From Paenibacillus sp. RUD330 (GTDB lineage: Bacteria > Bacillota > Bacilli > Paenibacillales > Paenibacillaceae): a stretch of DNA of 64,000 nucleotides. The stretch spans positions 2,110,501-2,174,500 of the forward strand of contig NZ_CP022655.2 of assembly GCF_002243345.2 (NCBI RefSeq). Direction: 5' to 3'. This document shows positions 24,006 to 32,685 of this stretch, one piece after another (within the stretch, counting starts at the first letter, position 1; the number at the start of each line of letters is the position of its first letter). A model generated the notes under the pieces. The model did not search any database and was not told where the DNA came from. It worked only from the letters and a program-made list of their open reading frames with translations. Both the position numbers and the translations under genes were made by a program.

Positions 24006-24461
24006 ATGTTATGCCCTAACGACCATATGGTCATGAATCATTCGGAGACGGACGGAATTTCGATCCACAAATGCCCGGTATGCGGAAGCGTGCGGCTTAC
24101 CGGACATGAAGAGGACAAGCTGGCATTCGGAGGGGTGGAGCTCTATCCTTACACTCCAGGTCCTGCCGCTGATCCTGAGCAGGAAGCCCCGTTCGGAGCC
24201 GGCTCAGCGGAAGCAGGAGAGCGTGCAAGCAGCAGGGATGAGCAGGTTACGGTGTACGGAGCTCCCGATCCGGAAGCCGCGCCTGGCGCCGGCTCATCTC
24301 CTTACGGGTATGTGCCGGCTGAAGCCGGGGCTTTGGCTATCGGAACGGCGGACGAAGGGTATGGAATGCCTCCTGCGGAATTCGGGAGAGCGCAGAAGCA
24401 TACGGTGGAGCAAGCCATGCAGGGAAGCCATGCGTACCAGCCGCTGCCTTCAAAAAACTGA
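24006..24461 (+). CDS. Hypothetical protein with N-terminal zinc-ribbon-like Cys pairs
   Basis: A 151-residue protein. The first 30 residues hold CPNDHMVMNH and KCPVCGS, resembling a compact zinc-finger or zinc-ribbon half of the TFIIB-like type. The remaining 120 residues are low-complexity Pro/Ala/Gly/Glu with Tyr-Gly patches and look disordered. GGAGG precedes ATG 24006. Function unknown; not clearly matched to any family. Confidence 0.55.
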   Translation: MLCPNDHMVMNHSETDGISIHKCPVCGSVRLTGHEEDKLAFGGVELYPYTPGPAADPEQEAPFGAGSAEAGERASSRDEQVTVYGAPDPEAAPGAGSSPYGYVPAEAGALAIGTADEGYGMPPAEFGRAQKHTVEQAMQGSHAYQPLPSKN

Positions 24462-24484
24462 ATTGCGGAACTTTTAGGGATCCG

Positions 24485-24514
24485 TTGACTTGTCCATGAC
24501 GGACATGATAATAT
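24485..24514 (+). promoter_or_regulatory. Promoter of the first tRNA-Leu gene
   Basis: TTGACT at 24485-24490 and a TAATAT/GATAAT -10 region at 24507-24514 with 16-18 bp spacing, about 45 bp before the mature tRNA 5' end. Confidence 0.65.
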
Positions 24515-24557
24515 AAACAACGTTGCAGCGGTTGCTTCGCTGCGAAGTACAAGATGT

Positions 24558-24644
24558 GCGGTCATGGCGGAATTGGCAGACGCGCTAGATTCAGGTTCTA
24601 GTGTCAGCAATGACGTGGAGGTTCAAGTCCTCTTGACCGCACCA
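24558..24644 (+). tRNA. tRNA-Leu (anticodon CAG), copy 1
   Basis: A full class II cloverleaf: acceptor GCGGTCA/TGACCGC with discriminator A and encoded CCA, D-arm TGGCGGAATTGGCAGACGCG, anticodon stem CTAGA/TCTAG with loop TTCAGGT (anticodon CAG), a long variable arm (TGTCAGCAATGACG) and GGTTCAAGTCC in the T-arm. The 87-base sequence is identical to the copy at 39559. A terminator follows. Confidence 0.97.
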
Positions 24645-24659
24645 TACCTCAACCTTTCA

Positions 24660-24702
24660 CAGGCTCTTGAACGGCATTTCTGCCGTCAGGAGCCTGTTTT
24701 TC
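24660..24702 (+). terminator. Terminator after tRNA-Leu copy 1
   Basis: CAGGCTC-TGA..ACGGCA pairs with TGCCGT..TCAGGAGCCTG followed by TTTTT; it ends the tRNA transcript. Confidence 0.85.
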
Positions 24703-24789
24703 ATGTCGTTCATGTTTGACGCGGCAGGGTCGCCGATCATTCCCTCTTGCAAATGATCGACGACAGGGTTGGAAAAGCCGGCCGGTCTC

Positions 24790-25686
24790 TCAGCTCCGAA
24801 CCGTTCTTTCCGGCATGCTTGGATCCTGCAGGCGAATGACCACTTTGCCGAACCGGCCGCCTTCCTGGACGGCGACTTTGCCGGAAGGGTATGTCCTCTC
24901 CAAGTAGTCCGCCACCGTCTTGCGGCTCCTCTCATCGGAAGGAAGGCCGTAGATGCGGAGCCAATGCATCGCTTCCTGCAGCGCCTCTTCTATGGAGAGC
25001 TCGGCCGATTTCATTTCCCGGGTGACGAGCGACTCATAGGAATATCCTTTGAGATACAGGAGGTGGAGGAAATACCCGAACTCCGTTTCTTTTTCCTTGA
25101 AGGGCCTATCGGCGAGCAGCGGCCAGATTTCTTGCGCCAGGCTGTTCACCCTTGAGCCAGCCGGCATGCTGATATAGCAAAACTGCCGGGCGCATCGGAG
25201 TACCTTTTCCACGCTTTCCCAGTCGAGGATCACCGGGCACATGGAGACAAAAACGAGATCGAAGGCTTGGCTCCAGCCTCTTGCCTGCACATCGACAGCC
25301 TCGAACGGCTCGGATACGATCGTCGTCTTGTCCAGGCCGAATTTCTTCATGTTTTCTTGCAGCAGCCCGATCAGAGGGGGAGAGGATTCGACAGCCGTGA
25401 CATGAGCTCCTCGCTCGGCAAAAGGCACGGAAAACACTCCCGAGGCGGCGCCGATGTCCAGAACGGAGGCGTTATGGAAAGGGACCCCTTGTCCTTCGAG
25501 CCAGGCTATGATCCTGTCGGTTCGTTTTCGTCCTTCCGCGCTGAATGACTGCTCGTTGAAGGAAGCCGCCTTGGAATCGAACGATCGGGACGGATCGATT
25601 CCGGCTTTTTTCATCGTATTCACAAGGGTATCTCCAGCATGTTTCCATTCTTGCTCCCAAACAGCCGCATCAAAAAATGAGGGCAT
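24790..25686 (-). CDS. Class I SAM-dependent methyltransferase
   Basis: A 298-residue methyltransferase. Motif I VLDIGAASGVFSVPFAERGAHVTAVESSP lies at about 74-102 and includes the acidic residue binding the ribose hydroxyls; motif IV region is DLVFVSMCPVILDWESVE. The C-terminal part is helical and unassigned. Relatives include small-molecule methyltransferases; substrate unknown. Start at 25686 has AGGAGGAG upstream, and the longer frame to 25923 has no ribosome-binding site. Convergent with tRNA-Leu copy 1. Confidence 0.85.
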   Translation of the reverse strand: MPSFFDAAVWEQEWKHAGDTLVNTMKKAGIDPSRSFDSKAASFNEQSFSAEGRKRTDRIIAWLEGQGVPFHNASVLDIGAASGVFSVPFAERGAHVTAVESSPPLIGLLQENMKKFGLDKTTIVSEPFEAVDVQARGWSQAFDLVFVSMCPVILDWESVEKVLRCARQFCYISMPAGSRVNSLAQEIWPLLADRPFKEKETEFGYFLHLLYLKGYSYESLVTREMKSAELSIEEALQEAMHWLRIYGLPSDERSRKTVADYLERTYPSGKVAVQEGGRFGKVVIRLQDPSMPERTVRS

Positions 25687-25938
25687 GTAATCTCCTCCTA
25701 GAAGTAAAGTGTCGTCATGGGAAAGCTTGTCCAGCTTCTGGAGCAGGCAATCCCTCTTTCTATATAACCATAATGGACCTCTAATGTCCACAATAAAAGC
25801 GGCCTTAGACAGAAACGGATATTCCCATGTCCTTGATGTCCTTGATTCAGGAGCTTGCTCGGCGCCGCCGATGTTGAAGAGCCGAAGGGAACTGTCGGGC
25901 GGGGGGCGACAGTCTATTTGCATGGCAGCAGGAGCTTG

Positions 25939-25967
25939 TTGACGACGGCGGAGCTATGCGGTATTCT
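25939..25967 (+). promoter_or_regulatory. Sigma-A promoter of the DUF6530/GIY-YIG unit
   Basis: TTGACG (25939-25944), 17-bp spacer, TATTCT (25962-25967). The predicted start is near 25974, just before the tandem AT-rich repeat. The rest of the gene-free stretch 25687-25938 shows nothing recognisable. Confidence 0.6.
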
Positions 25968-25978
25968 GGGTTCATATC

Positions 25979-26010
25979 AGTAAATTAGTAATTTAGTAAA
26001 TTAGTAATTT
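25979..26010. repeat. Perfect 2 x 16-bp AT-rich tandem repeat
   Basis: AGTAAATTAGTAATTT is repeated twice without a gap, immediately after the predicted transcription start. Each 16-mer consists of two similar 8-mers (AGTAAATT, AGTAATTT), so eight-base units recur four times. It stands out in this GC-rich region and may be a repressor-binding array. Confidence 0.7.
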
Positions 26011-26063
26011 AAAAAAGTTCGCTTGCATGCCATGCGGATAGGAAGAAAGGGAGCTGATTTCTC

Positions 26064-26543
26064 GTGAAAATACCTACGGGCCTTAAGCACAAGCCCGTCC
26101 TTGTGACGGAAAATTACGAGCAGGTGGATGGACGGAATGCGAATCATTCCGATGCGAAGGGCCTTTCGCTCGGCCTCGCCCAATGGAACGACCGCGGCAA
26201 AGTCGACATCTCGGCCAAGGTATGGCGCTATACCGGAGAGAAATGGTCCCGCCAGTCGGAGGAGCTGCCTCTTCACCGGGTGCTTGATCTCGCGATTCTG
26301 CTTACGCGGGGCATGATGCACTTCCGCGAGGCTTACCGATACCCCGAGCTGTATGATCCGGAAAATCCGGTGATCGACCGCGTCGGACTTCAGGGCGATG
26401 CGATGACGGTAGAGGTATGCACGGGCAACGACAGAATCGGCGAAGACATCCGGCTGTTCAGCCAGGCGTTGGGCGAGGATGGAGAGCTGCTCGGGGAACG
26501 GCTGGCGGTGCTGTCCCGGCAGCTGAAGGAAATGGGCTATTAA
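26064..26543 (+). CDS. DUF6530-like conserved protein
   Basis: A 159-residue soluble protein. It opens with IPTGLKHKPVLVTENYEQVDGR, then NHSDAKGLSLGLAQWNDRGKVDISAKVWRYTGEKWSRQSEELPLHRVLDLAIL, a pattern I associate, less than certainly, with the DUF6530 family. No catalytic motif is recognised. It lies behind a clear promoter and tandem repeat, 26 bp ahead of the GIY-YIG gene, and the two probably form one transcript. Confidence 0.62.
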   Translation: MKIPTGLKHKPVLVTENYEQVDGRNANHSDAKGLSLGLAQWNDRGKVDISAKVWRYTGEKWSRQSEELPLHRVLDLAILLTRGMMHFREAYRYPELYDPENPVIDRVGLQGDAMTVEVCTGNDRIGEDIRLFSQALGEDGELLGERLAVLSRQLKEMGY

Positions 26544-26569
26544 GCATTCCACGGAAGGAGAATACAATC

Positions 26570-26962
26570 ATGTCGCTGGATAAGCAAAGCAAAAAGGAGC
26601 TTGCCTCCGAATACAAGCAGTCCTTTCGCCCCATGGGCGTCTATCAGATCCGCAATACGCAGAACGGCAAGGTGCTCGTATGCGGCAGCATGGATCTTCC
26701 CGGAGCGAAGAACCGGCTGGACTTTTTCAAAAGCACGGGACTGAACAGCATGCACGAGCTTCAACAGGACTGGAAAACATACGGAGCGGACAGCTTCGTT
26801 TATGAAGAGCTCGATCAGATCAAGCCGAAGGAAGAGTTCATGGGGGATCGCTCCGAGCTGAAGGCTTACCAGGCGGAGGTCGACGCCTTGCTTGAACTAT
26901 GGCTGGAGAAGCTGGAGCCGTACGGAGACAAAGGCTACAACAAGCCGAAGCGGCAAAGGTAG
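26570..26962 (+). CDS. GIY-YIG nuclease-family protein
   Basis: A 130-residue protein. The stretch MGVYQIRNTQNGKVLVCGSMDLPGAKNR (about 22-49) matches the GIY-YIG fold, with GVY and VCG in the places of GIY and YIG and Arg at the expected third position. A conserved Glu further on may be the metal ligand. Similar short proteins occur alone in Firmicutes genomes; whether it cuts nucleic acid is unproven. ATG at 26570 has GGAAGGAG upstream. Confidence 0.75.
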   Translation: MSLDKQSKKELASEYKQSFRPMGVYQIRNTQNGKVLVCGSMDLPGAKNRLDFFKSTGLNSMHELQQDWKTYGADSFVYEELDQIKPKEEFMGDRSELKAYQAEVDALLELWLEKLEPYGDKGYNKPKRQR

Positions 26963-27184
26963 GATGCCTTCAAGCATCCGAATAGAGGAAGCTCCGGGAG
27001 CTCGCCGGCATTCTGATGCAGAAGCATTTCGTGGCGGGCATGACGGACTCGGTCAAATAGAGGCGAGCATCTTGGCCGTCAACCGGCTCGAAGGCTTGCC
27101 GGGAACACTTTATGAAGCCGGACTATGCTTGCGATGGCTGGGACGGCATCCCGATGCCGGGCCAAGCAGCATGCCCATAAATCG
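26963..27184 (+). other. Gene-free stretch
   Basis: No coding region with a ribosome-binding site, RNA gene or repeat is visible. It leads to the bidirectional terminator at 27185. Confidence 0.5.
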
Positions 27185-27230
27185 AAAAAGCTCCGCATCC
27201 GCCGTCCGGCAGCGATGCAGGAGCTTTTTT
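27185..27230. terminator. Bidirectional terminator
   Basis: AAAAAGCTCC-GCATC and GATGC-GGAGCTTTTTT form a long stem with an internal GC loop. It separates the GIY-YIG gene from the minus-strand ABC unit. Confidence 0.82.
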
Positions 27231-27314
27231 GCGAGTTGGAAATGAACGTGGGGAACATCCCCGCTCCATTTACTCCTATGGTGGCATAACTTTCTTCAGC
27301 TGTCAGGCACCCAT

Positions 27315-27992
27315 TCAATGCGTTCTTCGCCTAGTGAAATACCAGCCGCCAGCCACGAAAGCGAAGAGCAGCACGAGATTGAATCCGACGCCCTCCAGCA
27401 GCGAAGCGTTGAACAGCAAGGCTTCGAAAAAGGAAGCCACATGGGTCCGCAGCGCAGGAATCGCCGTCCCGGCCGGGATCGCCGTTATGAACAGCACCCA
27501 CAGCAGCCATCCGACAAGATGGTCGAAGCCGGAGACCAGCATGCTTAGGAGCGCCATCGCCATCAGATAAAAAACCGTTTGGTAGAGAAAAGAGCCGGCT
27601 ATGCCAAATTCATTCCAATGGAACGCTTCAATAAGATCGACGGTGTTGCGGTGAAGCACCTTCTCTTCAAGCATAGGCCACAAACAATTGAACAAGGCGA
27701 TGGCCATCGCCCATACGGCATAAACGAGTTGAAGCCCCCAAAAATACTGGTTTCGGCCCGCACCTAAATGCATGATGCGTTTGTAATAGCCGAGCGGAAG
27801 CACGGTTGCGAACAGGAGCAAAATGAGCAGCAGCAGGTTGCCGTCCGAGAGCGCGGAATTATCGCTGCCGGCTGTAAAGAGGCCGACGATGAATTCAGCG
27901 AACCTGCCAAGAAGGATGAACAGGATGACTATCCCTATGGATAACCTCAGTTGCAGATAGGTCGCTTTTAAATGAACGGCCAATGAACCCAA
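27315..27992 (-). CDS. Putative ABC transporter membrane component
   Basis: A 225-residue protein with five or six predicted membrane helices (for example ILFILLGRFAEFIVGLF, LLLLILLLFATVLPLGY, AVWAMAIALFNCLWPML and LVLLFAFVAGGWYF). No conserved domain recognised. It sits 1 bp after the stop-start junction with the ATPase gene at 27994 and in the position of YtrC/YtrD permeases of ytr-type operons, so it is likely the membrane partner of that ATPase. Confidence 0.68.
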   Translation of the reverse strand: MGSLAVHLKATYLQLRLSIGIVILFILLGRFAEFIVGLFTAGSDNSALSDGNLLLLILLLFATVLPLGYYKRIMHLGAGRNQYFWGLQLVYAVWAMAIALFNCLWPMLEEKVLHRNTVDLIEAFHWNEFGIAGSFLYQTVFYLMAMALLSMLVSGFDHLVGWLLWVLFITAIPAGTAIPALRTHVASFFEALLFNASLLEGVGFNLVLLFAFVAGGWYFTRRRTH

Positions 27993-27993
27993 T

Positions 27994-28863
27994 TTAGCGG
28001 CCTCCTTCGATCAAATACGAGAAAAACTTTTGAAGCGATAGACTTTCAATCGCAATGTCTAGTTTGCGGGCCTGCAGCCTGTCCTCATCGGCCAGCTTGT
28101 CGTAAATGGCGGCAAGCTTCCCGTGGCCGTAGGATTCCGTATGCAGGACTCGCTTTCCTTTTGTAAACGAAGCCATGGCTTCCGAATTTCCGCGGATCAA
28201 ATATGCTGCCGTGCGGATCTGATTCATGTCGTCATGAAGCAGGAGGGACCCTTCGTCAAGGATGTAGACCCGCTCTGCGATGGGAGCGATCTCATCGATC
28301 AAATGCGTTGAAACTACAATCGTACGCGGATGTTCGGCGTAATCCTCCAGCAGCTCCTTGTAAAACTTTTCCCGCATCAAGACATCAAGCCCAAGCACCG
28401 GCTCGTCGAATAAGGTCAACGACGCTCGGCTGGACAGGCCGATGATGTTTCCTACGAGCGACTCCGTGCCTCTTGAGAGCTGCTTGATTTTTTGGCTGGG
28501 ATCGAGCCGAAACGTGTGGAGCAGCTTATGGGCGAATGTCCAGTCCCAATGGGGATGAAAATGGGCAGCGAACTGCAAAATCTCCATCAGTCGCGCTCCT
28601 CCAAACAGCTTGTTGTTCTCCCGCACGAAACAGCAATCTTCCGGAAGCGCTCCTTTTCCCAGCTTTTTTCCTCTTGCCACGATGGTGCCGTCGTTCGCGA
28701 AGAGTCCGCCTGCAATCAGGTTGAGCAAAGTTGTTTTGCCAGCGCCGTTTCGGCCAAGCAAGCCATAGATCACGTTTTCCTCCAGCTGTATATCCAGATC
28801 CCGCAATGCATAGGTTCGGCCATATCTTTTGGTTAAGTTGTCGCAGCTCAGCACGATGCTCAC
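27994..28863 (-). CDS. ABC transporter ATP-binding protein (YtrB-like)
   Basis: A 289-residue ATPase with Walker A GRNGAGKTT (about 37-45), Q-loop region CFVRENNKLF, Walker B TLFDEPVLGLD and H-loop STHL. The signature is LSRGTES rather than LSGGQ, as in the divergent YtrB-type subgroup. It probably drives export or sensing with the membrane protein at 27315. It follows the GntR gene by 7 bp, forming a ytrA-ytrB-like unit. Confidence 0.86.
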   Translation of the reverse strand: MSIVLSCDNLTKRYGRTYALRDLDIQLEENVIYGLLGRNGAGKTTLLNLIAGGLFANDGTIVARGKKLGKGALPEDCCFVRENNKLFGGARLMEILQFAAHFHPHWDWTFAHKLLHTFRLDPSQKIKQLSRGTESLVGNIIGLSSRASLTLFDEPVLGLDVLMREKFYKELLEDYAEHPRTIVVSTHLIDEIAPIAERVYILDEGSLLLHDDMNQIRTAAYLIRGNSEAMASFTKGKRVLHTESYGHGKLAAIYDKLADEDRLQARKLDIAIESLSLQKFFSYLIEGGR

Positions 28864-28870
28864 AATGACT

Positions 28871-29239
28871 TCATTCCTTCCTTAATCGCTTGATCATCTC
28901 GATGATGTCCTCGGTTGCGAGCTCGAGCTTGTCGGCTTCAGAAATGAGATTGGACAGCAGCTCCTTGTAGAATCGAGTTCTTCGCTGATTCTGAATCTTT
29001 TGCTTGGCATCGGAAGAGACGTACATGCCGAGCCCTCTTTTTTTATACAAAATAGTTTCATTCACGAGCAGGCCGATCCCCTTCACAACCGTCGCCGGAT
29101 TGATTTGAAACAGCTGGGAAAACTGAGCGACGGAAAGAATCTGCTCGTCCTCCCGGTATGTTCCATTGAGAATATCGTCTTCAATAATATCCGCTACTTG
29201 TTGGAAAATCGGCTGCTTTTCGTCAAAAGTGACGTTCAT
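28871..29239 (-). CDS. GntR-family regulator (YtrA subfamily)
   Basis: A 122-residue short GntR protein: the winged helix at about 8-70 (QPIFQQVADIIEDDILNGTYREDEQILSVAQFSQLFQINPATVVKGI) and a brief helical tail for dimerisation, typical of the YtrA group, which has no ligand domain and controls ABC operons. Starts at 29239 or 18 bases earlier; GTGAGG is closest to 29239. A promoter TTGACA (29306-29311, minus) with TAGGGT (29283-29288) is 17 bp spaced. Confidence 0.85.
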   Translation of the reverse strand: MNVTFDEKQPIFQQVADIIEDDILNGTYREDEQILSVAQFSQLFQINPATVVKGIGLLVNETILYKKRGLGMYVSSDAKQKIQNQRRTRFYKELLSNLISEADKLELATEDIIEMIKRLRKE

Positions 29240-29282
29240 TGCCTCACCACTCAGCATCGTAATTTAATTCATCTAACAGAGA

Positions 29283-29311
29283 ACCCTAGCTTAAAAGCGA
29301 AAATATGTCAA
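29283..29311 (-). promoter_or_regulatory. Promoter of the GntR/ABC unit
   Basis: On the minus strand TTGACA (29311-29306) and TAGGGT (29288-29283) are separated by 17 bp. The -10 is weak, fitting a regulated promoter. Confidence 0.55.
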
Positions 29312-29363
29312 TAATCAAGCCTTCGGAACGGAACGCAATGATTGTTTACAAGAGGTCCAGTTA

Positions 29364-29392
29364 TTGACAATGGATTTCCCTGGAACTATAGT
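29364..29392 (+). promoter_or_regulatory. Promoter of the divergent ATPase/FtsX unit
   Basis: TTGACA (29364-29369), 17-bp spacer, TATAGT (29387-29392). The -10 overlaps the symmetric stretch CTATAGTATA, and an 8-bp direct repeat (GACATACC/GACATACT) follows near 29404-29419; either could be a regulator site. Confidence 0.7.
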
Positions 29393-29487
29393 ATACCACA
29401 TGAGTGACATACCGACATACTTAAAATTGAACTTCCAGAGGGAGCACTCCAAAAGGATGGCAAATAGACAACGGGGAGATAAAATCC

Positions 29488-30192
29488 ATGAAACCATTGA
29501 TCGAATTCAAAAACGTTGCGAAAGAATACAAAATAGGCGAAGTGCCGATCAAGGCGCTGAACGGCATTGACTTTACGATCGACGAGGGCGAATTCGTCGT
29601 TGTTCTGGGTGCGAGCGGCGCCGGCAAAAGCACGATTCTGAATATACTTGGCGGCATGGATACGGTCACCTCGGGCAAGGTGACGGTCGACGGCGAGGAC
29701 ATCACCGGCTTCAGCGAGAAGAAGCTGACGGGATATCGCGCCGAGAAGGTTGGCTTCGTCTTTCAATTCTATAACCTGATTCCCAATTTGAATGCTCTAG
29801 AGAACGTTGAATTCGCAACCGAAGTATGCAAAAACCATCTGGATGTCAAAGAGATCTTAAATCAAGTCGGATTAAAGAGCCGGATGAAGAACTTCCCGTC
29901 CCAGCTATCCGGAGGAGAACAGCAGCGAGTTGCCATCGCACGCGCCGTTGCAAAGAACCCTTCGCTGCTGCTCTGCGATGAGCCCACGGGGGCGTTGGAT
30001 CATGTGACCGGCAAGTCCGTCTTGAAGCTTCTTCAGGATTTGAACAAGGAAACGAAAAAGGGTGTTGTGCTCGTCACGCATAACTCCGCGATTGTGCCGA
30101 TGGCGGATAAAATCATCCGGGTGAGAAGCGGAAAAATCGAAAGCGTAACGGTCAATGAGCACAAGCAAAGCGTCGAGGGGATTGAGTGGTGA
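29488..30192 (+). CDS. ABC transporter ATP-binding protein (MacB/LolD/YtrE type)
   Basis: A 234-residue ATPase with Walker [10 protein letters not shown] (about 38-46), Q-loop [19 protein letters not shown], signature [14 protein letters not shown], Walker [13 protein letters not shown] and H-loop VTHN. The [17 protein letters not shown] pattern marks the MacB/LolD group that pairs with FtsX-type permeases. The stop codon overlaps the permease start (TGATG). A promoter lies 95 bp upstream. Confidence 0.92.
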   Translation: MKPLIEFKNVAKEYKIGEVPIKALNGIDFTIDEGEFVVVLGASGAGKSTILNILGGMDTVTSGKVTVDGEDITGFSEKKLTGYRAEKVGFVFQFYNLIPNLNALENVEFATEVCKNHLDVKEILNQVGLKSRMKNFPSQLSGGEQQRVAIARAVAKNPSLLLCDEPTGALDHVTGKSVLKLLQDLNKETKKGVVLVTHNSAIVPMADKIIRVRSGKIESVTVNEHKQSVEGIEW

Positions 30193-32519
30193 TGAAATTA
30201 TTCAAAAAGCTGTTAAGGGATATCAGGCAATCGGTCGGCCAATTCCTTGCCTTCGTGTCGGTTATCGCCATAGGCGCTTTTTTCTACACGGGACTGGTTA
30301 CGTTGAGCGACAACCTCAGCGCCTACTCGAACGATTACTTTCATGCGCACAATCTGAGCGACTTGAACGTCTACTACGACCGGATTTCCAAGCAGGATAC
30401 GTCGGAGTTGGGCAAGATCGAAGGGATCAGCAAGGTAGAAGGGCGGTACACCTTCGAGGCGGCTCAATCTTTTGACGATACGAAAGCGACCTTGAAAATC
30501 CATTCGATCCCCGCCGGCAGCCGGATCAACACGCCTGCGATGATCGAGGGCGGCATCCCGGCCCGCAACGATGAGATCTTGCTGGATTCCCATTACGCCA
30601 AGGAGCATCAGTACAGAGTCGGGGATCAAATCAAGTTGAACGTCAATGGCGGGGATGTGGTGGCGTTCACTATCAGCGGCTTGGGCGAGAATGTGGAATA
30701 TGCCAAAAAGAACGAAACCCAGGATCATAAATCAAATGGATTCGCCTATGTGGCTGAAGCTGCAGTTCCTCGAATCGCCGGCGGCCTATACTACAATGAG
30801 GTTCTGGTCGATGCGGAAGAAGGGTACGATATCGAACGGCTGGGCCGGAACATTGAAGCGCGATCCCAAAAGCTCTCCTACATAAGCCAAATAAGAAAAG
30901 AGCGGACATTCAGCTATTCGCAGCTCCAACAGACGGTCTACAACAATAAAGTGATGAGCAAGGTCATTCCGCTCGTTCTCTTTATCATCGAAGCGGTCAT
31001 TCTCTTCCTCACGATGTCTCGGATCATCGATTCGCAAAGGAACCAAGTCGGTATTATGAAGGCTTTAGGGGTAAAGAGCAGCAGCATCATGCTTCATTAT
31101 ATGGGGTTTCCGGTGCTCGTCGGGATCATAGGCTCCGTTCTTGGCTGCGTCTTCGCGGCGATCATATTCATCCCAATGATCGAGGCCTCGAATGCCAGAT
31201 CCTACTCGCTGCCGAACATTGCCTTCTCCCTTTCGTTCTTCTCGGCCGTTGCGCCTATCCTGTTCTCGAGCGCATTCGGCATGCTTGCTTGTTACTTGAG
31301 CGGCATGGGTATTCTGCGAGAACACGCGGCGCAGGCGATGAGGCCTAAACCGCCGAAGAAGATGAGGGAGCTGTTCCTTGAACGGTTTCCTGGAATCTGG
31401 AGACGCATTTCCTACAGCAATAAGCTGATTTTGAGAAACATCTTCCTTAATAAGCAAAAGGCGATAGCGAGCTCCGTCGGAGTTGTGGTGAGCACGGTGC
31501 TGCTCATTACGGCTTTCGGAACCCAAACATCCTTGCAGAGGGTGGCTGGCCAGATCGAAGAGGTGAATGCCTATGATCTGAAGGTCGAATACACGAGCGG
31601 GGAAGAGCTGGAGAAGGCGGAGCTGCCCGGCAGGATCGAAAGCAGCTATTACCTGTCGTCCTTGCCGATCGATTTCGTCAAAGGCGACGATCAAGAGAAC
31701 GCCATGCTGACCGTCACGGAGAAGGACAACGCCCTTATTCGATTCTTTGACGAGAACGACAAGCCGATGACGCTTGTGGACAGCGGCGTGCTGGTGCCCA
31801 GATCGTATGCGGATCACTATAAGATCGCGATAGGGGATACGATCCGAATTCGATTCACCGATCCGTCGTTCGCGAATAAGACGGTCGATATGAAGGTCGC
31901 CCAAATATCCAGTCAGTATTCGAACCCGTCGTTCTTTTGCTCGATAGCGTACCTCAACAGCTTCGGCATCGATTACAGCCCGACTTCTGTTGTCGTGAAA
32001 GCCAGCAGCGCCGCAGACCTTGCCAACATCCGACAGTTCTTCGAGCAAGACAAACGGGCAGCTACGATCTACGACAAGGATGATCTGAGAAAATCCGCTC
32101 AATTCATTCTGAAGCAAAACAGCTTCATCTTCATCATGTTCATCATCAGTGCCGTCATTCTTTCGTTTGGCGCCATCTACACGATATCCTCCATCAACAT
32201 ATACGAAAGGATTCGCGAGCTGGCTACGCTTAAGGTACTGGGATATCAAAAAAGGAAAATAAATCGGCTTATCTTTTTTGAGAACCTGATCCTCACCACC
32301 TTTGCGGTCATTATAGCGCTTCCGGCCAGCGGCTATTTGTATTCCATTGTCATCGGGGCGCTGTCGAGCACCCATCAGCAAATTCCGGATCGGCTTAATC
32401 TGGTTGTCATGCTGGTATCCGTCATGCTGGCCTATCTGCTCACCACTCTCTCCAACTTGCTGCTTCGGAGAAAGGTATCCCGGATCCATATGATCGAATC
32501 GTTGAAAAGCATCGAATAG
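30192..32519 (+). CDS. FtsX-family ABC permease, two-domain
   Basis: A 775-residue membrane protein with two FtsX repeats: one N-terminal helix (about 12-36), an extracytoplasmic domain, three helices near 260-385, a new helix near 425 and a second external domain, then three helices in the last 130 residues. Such proteins work with MacB-type ATPases in mechanotransmission, lipoprotein or peptide-resistance export. No BceRS-type two-component genes are adjacent. ATG at 30192 overlaps the ATPase stop. Confidence 0.87.
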   Translation: MKLFKKLLRDIRQSVGQFLAFVSVIAIGAFFYTGLVTLSDNLSAYSNDYFHAHNLSDLNVYYDRISKQDTSELGKIEGISKVEGRYTFEAAQSFDDTKATLKIHSIPAGSRINTPAMIEGGIPARNDEILLDSHYAKEHQYRVGDQIKLNVNGGDVVAFTISGLGENVEYAKKNETQDHKSNGFAYVAEAAVPRIAGGLYYNEVLVDAEEGYDIERLGRNIEARSQKLSYISQIRKERTFSYSQLQQTVYNNKVMSKVIPLVLFIIEAVILFLTMSRIIDSQRNQVGIMKALGVKSSSIMLHYMGFPVLVGIIGSVLGCVFAAIIFIPMIEASNARSYSLPNIAFSLSFFSAVAPILFSSAFGMLACYLSGMGILREHAAQAMRPKPPKKMRELFLERFPGIWRRISYSNKLILRNIFLNKQKAIASSVGVVVSTVLLITAFGTQTSLQRVAGQIEEVNAYDLKVEYTSGEELEKAELPGRIESSYYLSSLPIDFVKGDDQENAMLTVTEKDNALIRFFDENDKPMTLVDSGVLVPRSYADHYKIAIGDTIRIRFTDPSFANKTVDMKVAQISSQYSNPSFFCSIAYLNSFGIDYSPTSVVVKASSAADLANIRQFFEQDKRAATIYDKDDLRKSAQFILKQNSFIFIMFIISAVILSFGAIYTISSINIYERIRELATLKVLGYQKRKINRLIFFENLILTTFAVIIALPASGYLYSIVIGALSSTHQQIPDRLNLVVMLVSVMLAYLLTTLSNLLLRRKVSRIHMIESLKSIE

Positions 32520-32587
32520 TTGAAGGAAATATTTGGCCAGCCCTTAAACCGAGACAAAACTCAACAAGAGTGTTTAGTTTTTAGTCA

Positions 32588-32612
32588 GAGCGATTCTGCC
32601 CGCTCCTTTTTT
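32588..32612 (+). terminator. Terminator after the FtsX permease
   Basis: GAGCG..CGCTC short stem with TTTTTT. Weak but well placed, 70 bp after the permease stop. Confidence 0.5.
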
Positions 32613-32685
32613 AACTTGGAGACAAACAAGCAGCTGCCGCGAAGGCCAGCTGCTCCTAGGTCTCTGAACGATCTGTACCTCAGCT

